Assembly (NCBI GenBank): GCA_964403795.1
Contig: CAYOHP010000006.1
Span: 1 to 64,000, forward strand
Reading direction: 5' to 3'
DNA length: 64,000 nt
From: CAYOHP01 sp964403795 [NCBI: uncultured bacterium]
GTDB taxonomy: Bacteria > Muiribacteriota > UBA6191 > CAZXTJ01
Each line of letters begins with the position of its first letter. Positions within the stretch are counted from its first letter, which is position 1. A program made the translations under genes and the position numbers. The notes beneath the pieces are model-generated. The model saw nothing but the letters and a program-made list of their open reading frames with translations, searched no databases and was not told the DNA's origin. Positions 61,253 through 64,000 of this stretch are shown piece by piece.

Positions 61253-62080
61253 GTGTTCCTCGACCACCCCGGAATCTGGTTTCGGTTCGGCATCGCAATC
61301 TCTGCGCTCCTGCTGCCCCTGAGCTTTCTTCCTCCCTCGTGGTTGCTGCTCTGCCCGATCTGGTGGCTCGGAGCCGCGGCTTCGGGGCTGTTGGCCATGG
61401 ACCTCTCGGACGGAAGGGAGCCGTCCCTGTGGGACATCTGGGGAGAACTCCAGCCCCGCCTCCCTGCCCTGGTGTCGACCGGTGCCTGGGTCGTCCTCTC
61501 GACCATGGCATGGTTCGTCATCCCGTATCAGGTCGCCCCGTCCCTCGGGCGGTCCGGCCAGGTCGGTGACCAGACACTCGGTCTTCTCCTGGCGAGCTGG
61601 GGCGCAGTGGGTGGCTACTACCTCTTCGCCAGCGTGGTGTACGCACTTCCCGCTGCCCTGGTGGACAGGCACTCGGGACCGGCGGCAACGGCGGCTTCGC
61701 GGCGAGCCTGGCGAGCGGGACCTTGGAGGACCCTCGAAGGCCTCGTCAGCGCACTCATGATGCCGGGAATGATCCTGCATCTACTGTGCTTCGCCTCGCT
61801 GGTCATCCTCCTGCCTCTGGCGCTGGTCTACGGCCTGATGGAACTCTCAGGGGTCGTCAGTCTGCTCCACGGCTGGGGAAACACTCCTGTCGTCCGGGTC
61901 CTCCTGCAGGTTCTCCTGGTGCCCCTCTCCGTACCGCTGCTCGCTCTGACCTGGACTCTCACGTACATGCTCCCGGTCCAGCTCGTCCTGAGTTATCGCA
62001 CCCTCGCGATCGCGACGGATGCACCTCTCCGGATCGGTCCGGATCCCGGAGCACCAGGCTCCAAGGGTGGAGGCGAGTAG
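61253..62080 (+). CDS. Multi-pass membrane protein, DUF4013-like
   Basis: 275 residues if started at GTG 61253, with about six hydrophobic segments (for example 12-32, 76-96, 106-130, 165-190, 205-240). The pattern of a long first loop ending LSDGREPSLWDIWGE recalls DUF4013 proteins (GxxLPxWdxw), but this is only a resemblance. The GTG lacks a nearby ribosome site and the frame is open upstream with plausible sequence (PSEFHFAEVF), so the start is doubtful. The codon use is less GC-extreme than its neighbours. Function unknown. Confidence 0.65.
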   Translation: MFLDHPGIWFRFGIAISALLLPLSFLPPSWLLLCPIWWLGAAASGLLAMDLSDGREPSLWDIWGELQPRLPALVSTGAWVVLSTMAWFVIPYQVAPSLGRSGQVGDQTLGLLLASWGAVGGYYLFASVVYALPAALVDRHSGPAATAASRRAWRAGPWRTLEGLVSALMMPGMILHLLCFASLVILLPLALVYGLMELSGVVSLLHGWGNTPVVRVLLQVLLVPLSVPLLALTWTLTYMLPVQLVLSYRTLAIATDAPLRIGPDPGAPGSKGGGE

Positions 62081-62082
62081 GC

Positions 62083-62640
62083 TCAGGACCCGAGCGGCAA
62101 GCCTTCCGGAGGAGCTTCGACGATCGCCTTCTCCCCGGTCTCGCCGTCGAACATGACCGGCCCCTCCTGGGGAGGAGTGGGCTGGCGACCCTCGCAGGAG
62201 CCGTACTGGTCGCAGCCCCGCTGGAGGACCTCCTCCTGCTGGTCCGGGGTCATCTTCCCGAACCGGTCCGGCGACAGGTCCTGGTACCAGTCCTGGCGGG
62301 CGATGTCCCGGTCCAGGCGGTCCCACTCCTCGGAGAAGTTCCCGTCGCGGTCCTGGTCGAGGGACCTGGGATAGGAGTTCCAGCGGTCCACGAAGTCCTG
62401 CATCCCGTCGCGGATGGACCGCAGTTCCCCGGCGGTCCGATCATCGGGCGAGCGGGCGTACCAGTCGTCATGGCGCTGGTTGAGCGATCCGGCCTCGGAG
62501 TACTGGATCGCTGTCCCGAGGTCCTCGCTGCCCTCGCTGATCACCGGGGCCTCGTAGCCCGGCTCGTCGGAAGGAAGGGCCGCGCCGGCACCCGTCGCCA
62601 GGACCAGGGCCACGCAGGGCACCAGCAGCCAGGACCGCAT
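62083..62640 (-). CDS. Small secreted protein with one EF-hand-like loop
   Basis: 185 residues, ATG 62640 with GGAG close by, signal peptide to about AGA-A (residue 20). The body is acidic and helical (SLNQRHDDWYARSPDD). LDQDRDGNFSEEW looks like an EF-hand calcium loop, but position 12 is Trp instead of Glu. Two cysteines (GCDQYGSC) may form a disulfide. It converges with the membrane-protein gene at a two-base gap. A sigma-54-like element lies 70 bases upstream. No family recognised. Confidence 0.7.
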   Translation of the reverse strand: MRSWLLVPCVALVLATGAGAALPSDEPGYEAPVISEGSEDLGTAIQYSEAGSLNQRHDDWYARSPDDRTAGELRSIRDGMQDFVDRWNSYPRSLDQDRDGNFSEEWDRLDRDIARQDWYQDLSPDRFGKMTPDQQEEVLQRGCDQYGSCEGRQPTPPQEGPVMFDGETGEKAIVEAPPEGLPLGS

Positions 62641-62707
62641 CGACTCCACCACGGGATCTCCGCTCCCCGGGGCCGCCGCCCCGGTCCGAACCTTCCGAGG
62701 TCGTCCG

Positions 62708-62723
62708 TGCAGGACCGCTGCCA
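62708..62723 (-). promoter_or_regulatory. Weaker sigma-54-like -24/-12 element
   Basis: Minus strand TGGCA-N6-CCTGCA from 62723 to 62708, with exact GG-N10-GC spacing and TGCA at -12. It would give a leader of about 57 nt for the secreted protein gene at 62640. Confidence 0.35.
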
Positions 62724-62888
62724 ACTCGGCTCGGCCACCTCAAACCCGCTTCCCGTGCCGATTTCCCGCCTCAGCACCGGGGCGGCACCCTTCTCGCGTG
62801 TCGCGCGTGTCTCCTGCCAATACCCAGGACACCCCCGAGACGGAAGTCTTCCCCCACCCGTTCCCATGCGTGGGCCCCCGTGCTGGAC

Positions 62889-62897
62889 TGCTACATT
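62889..62897 (+). promoter_or_regulatory. Extended -10-like promoter element of the pilin-like gene
   Basis: TGCTACATT, an extended -10 form like the TGCTACTCT before the PspA gene and TGCTACTTT before the WD40 gene. No -35 box is evident; the ATG lies 24 bases downstream. Confidence 0.35.
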
Positions 62898-62920
62898 CCC
62901 CGGGAGGGGGCGAGGGGTCC

Positions 62921-64000
62921 ATGGCGCGGGAACCGGGACGGAACCGACCGTGGCCGAACCGCGGCCGAAGCGGTTTCGTGCTGCCCCTGCTGATCTTCCT
63001 GGTCCTGGTGGTGGCGGGGATCCTGTTCGGGGTGGACCGGGTGGTGCAGGGATTCCGGAACCGCTCGAACCGCTTCCGGGACGGGGAGACCGCCTATCAG
63101 GCGGCCAGGTCCGGATCGAGGATCGCGGAGCGGGCCTTCGAGAGCCTCTTCAACGGACCGCCGCCCGCCAGCGGTTCGGGTCGGGCGATCTTCGACCTCA
63201 TGACGGCCTCGCTGCCCGAGGAGTTGAACGGCGGGGAGGACGGGTTCGACGTCCCGCTCCTGCGCGAGGTCCTGCCCGAAGGGGAGGACGCCTCCATCGA
63301 GGTGCTGGTCCGCTTCGACGCGGTCCGGGCCCTGGACCTGCCGAGGCCGGGCGGTTTCCACCCGGACCCCCGGGAGAAGACCGGGCGCCTCAGGATCCAG
63401 ACGGTGGCCCGGGTCGGCGACGCGGTGCGGCGGATCGTGGTGCTGCGCCCCTTCTGGTGCTTCTACCGCCTGCCCCCGGTACTGGGCCGGTTCTCGCTGC
63501 TGCTCGGGAGCCTCGAAGGGACCCGCGAAAGCCTGAACGTGCTCGACTACGTGCCGCGGCTCGGCCTCTTCTTCAAGCAGGGAACCAGCGAACTCTCCTG
63601 GCCGCTCACCGTCTACCCCATGCCCTCCGACGAGACCCCCGGGACGTCCGCGGCCCGCTTCGCCCCGGATCCCCTGCTGCCCATGAAGAGGGGCGGTTGG
63701 GTCGGTCTGTTCGGACCCACGCCCTGGATCCTGAACACCACCTTCGGTCCCGGCCAGGGCTCCCCGCTCGAGGAAGGCCACGGACTCCGCAACTTCGCCT
63801 CGGTGTTCCCTTCGCCGTCGGTGCCCGGGAGCCACGAGAAGGCCCGTCGCTTCGGGTTCGCCCGCCGCATCCTGGAGCTCCCGATCTTCGCCCCCGAGGA
63901 GCGGGATCGGGTCGCCGAGGGTTCCAGCCTGCTCCACCTCTCGGGGGATGCCCGCCGCCCCGTCCCCCCGGTCGTGCTCGGCCGGGCGTTCCGGCGCTAC
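62921..64000 (+). CDS. Pilin-like (PilX/GspK-type) membrane protein, 3' end outside window
   Basis: At least 360 residues from ATG 62921, open to the end of the window. GAGGGG precedes the start. A basic leader (about 22 residues ending RSG) is followed by FVLPLLIFLVLVVAGILFG, a single hydrophobic helix, then ETAYQAARSGSRIAERAFESL, the helix pattern of PilX/GspK minor pilins and pseudopilins. The G|F junction would be the prepilin-peptidase site, although Glu5 is missing as in many PilX proteins. The rest is beta-rich and not recognised. It may start a type IV pilus or type II secretion minor-pilin operon to the right. Confidence 0.7.
   Translation, partial: MAREPGRNRPWPNRGRSGFVLPLLIFLVLVVAGILFGVDRVVQGFRNRSNRFRDGETAYQAARSGSRIAERAFESLFNGPPPASGSGRAIFDLMTASLPEELNGGEDGFDVPLLREVLPEGEDASIEVLVRFDAVRALDLPRPGGFHPDPREKTGRLRIQTVARVGDAVRRIVVLRPFWCFYRLPPVLGRFSLLLGSLEGTRESLNVLDYVPRLGLFFKQGTSELSWPLTVYPMPSDETPGTSAARFAPDPLLPMKRGGWVGLFGPTPWILNTTFGPGQGSPLEEGHGLRNFASVFPSPSVPGSHEKARRFGFARRILELPIFAPEERDRVAEGSSLLHLSGDARRPVPPVVLGRAFRRY

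Noticed and set aside
61009-61569. Plus-strand frame in the spacer after the VIT-VWA gene
   Set aside because: It overlaps the membrane-protein gene in a different frame and has no ribosome site or family resemblance.
27785-62100. Mobile element or genomic island
   Set aside because: No transposase, integrase, direct-repeat boundary or broad base-composition shift; the only AT-rich part is the short island near 42.4 kb.

Overview
The window is a very GC-rich (about 70 % by eye) chromosomal segment from a Gram-negative bacterium. It encodes a TolC-type outer-membrane channel, lipoproteins with clear lipoboxes, a Tat-exported enzyme and a pilin-like protein. The mix (Ser/Thr kinase, FHA-GAF-GGDEF cyclase, giant repetitive surface proteins, VIT-VWA protein, M30-like peptidase) fits deep-branching high-GC phyla such as Planctomycetota, Myxococcota or Acidobacteriota. 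The sequence alone does not decide between them, and there is no rRNA. I see no phage, transposase or CRISPR array.

Layout. 1-4.2 kb: a dispersed palindromic repeat and a large secreted M30-like metallopeptidase (minus). 4.4-8.0 kb: a tight hypCDEAB operon for NiFe-hydrogenase maturation, without hypF or hydrogenase subunits in view. 8.1-13.6 kb: tRNA-Glu(CTC), a small hypothetical protein, a Ser/Thr kinase and a divergent hybrid histidine kinase. 13.6-24.3 kb: an intergenic spacer with a possible sigma-54-type small RNA and the second copy of the dispersed repeat, then a 3,427-residue cell-surface protein with about 20 repeats, seven PKD-like domains and a C-terminal sorting tail. 24.5-30.0 kb: a Na/Pi-cotransporter-like lipoprotein with a PhoU-like domain, a 51-residue protein, a TtcA-like tRNA thiolase and an FHA-GAF-GAF-GGDEF cyclase.

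30.1-39.1 kb is the most interesting region. A very divergent RpoN (sigma-54) paralogue sits in an operon with a TPR histidine kinase and a REC-AAA+ activator that has lost the GAFTGA loop and the Fis-type DNA-binding domain. Directly behind come two PspA/IM30 paralogues, a YhbY-type RNA-binding protein and a CheR methyltransferase. A convergent REC-PP2C-ATPase regulator closes the block. I read this as a phage-shock-like envelope stress module run by an unusual, possibly orthogonal, sigma-54/activator pair. Candidate -24/-12 promoters elsewhere in the window (near 13.7, 41.7 and 62.7 kb) show that sigma-54-type promoters probably exist in this genome; which RpoN reads them is unknown.

39.1-49.1 kb: a CxxC thioredoxin divergent from an ArsP-like permease, a secreted endonuclease/exonuclease/phosphatase, an ArsR-like repressor, an AT-rich operator-like island and a three-gene type I secretion operon (ABC, HlyD, TolC). 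A WD40 protein and an HSDL2-like SDR follow. 49.1-64 kb: a large lipoprotein with cadherin-like repeats and 14 TolB/PD40-like repeats, an IorAB-type molybdenum oxidoreductase, a VIT-VWA-TPR-DUF2135 secreted protein, a membrane protein, a small secreted protein and the start of a pilin-like protein that runs off the window. Starts are often GTG, TTG and once apparently CTG, and operon genes commonly overlap by four bases.
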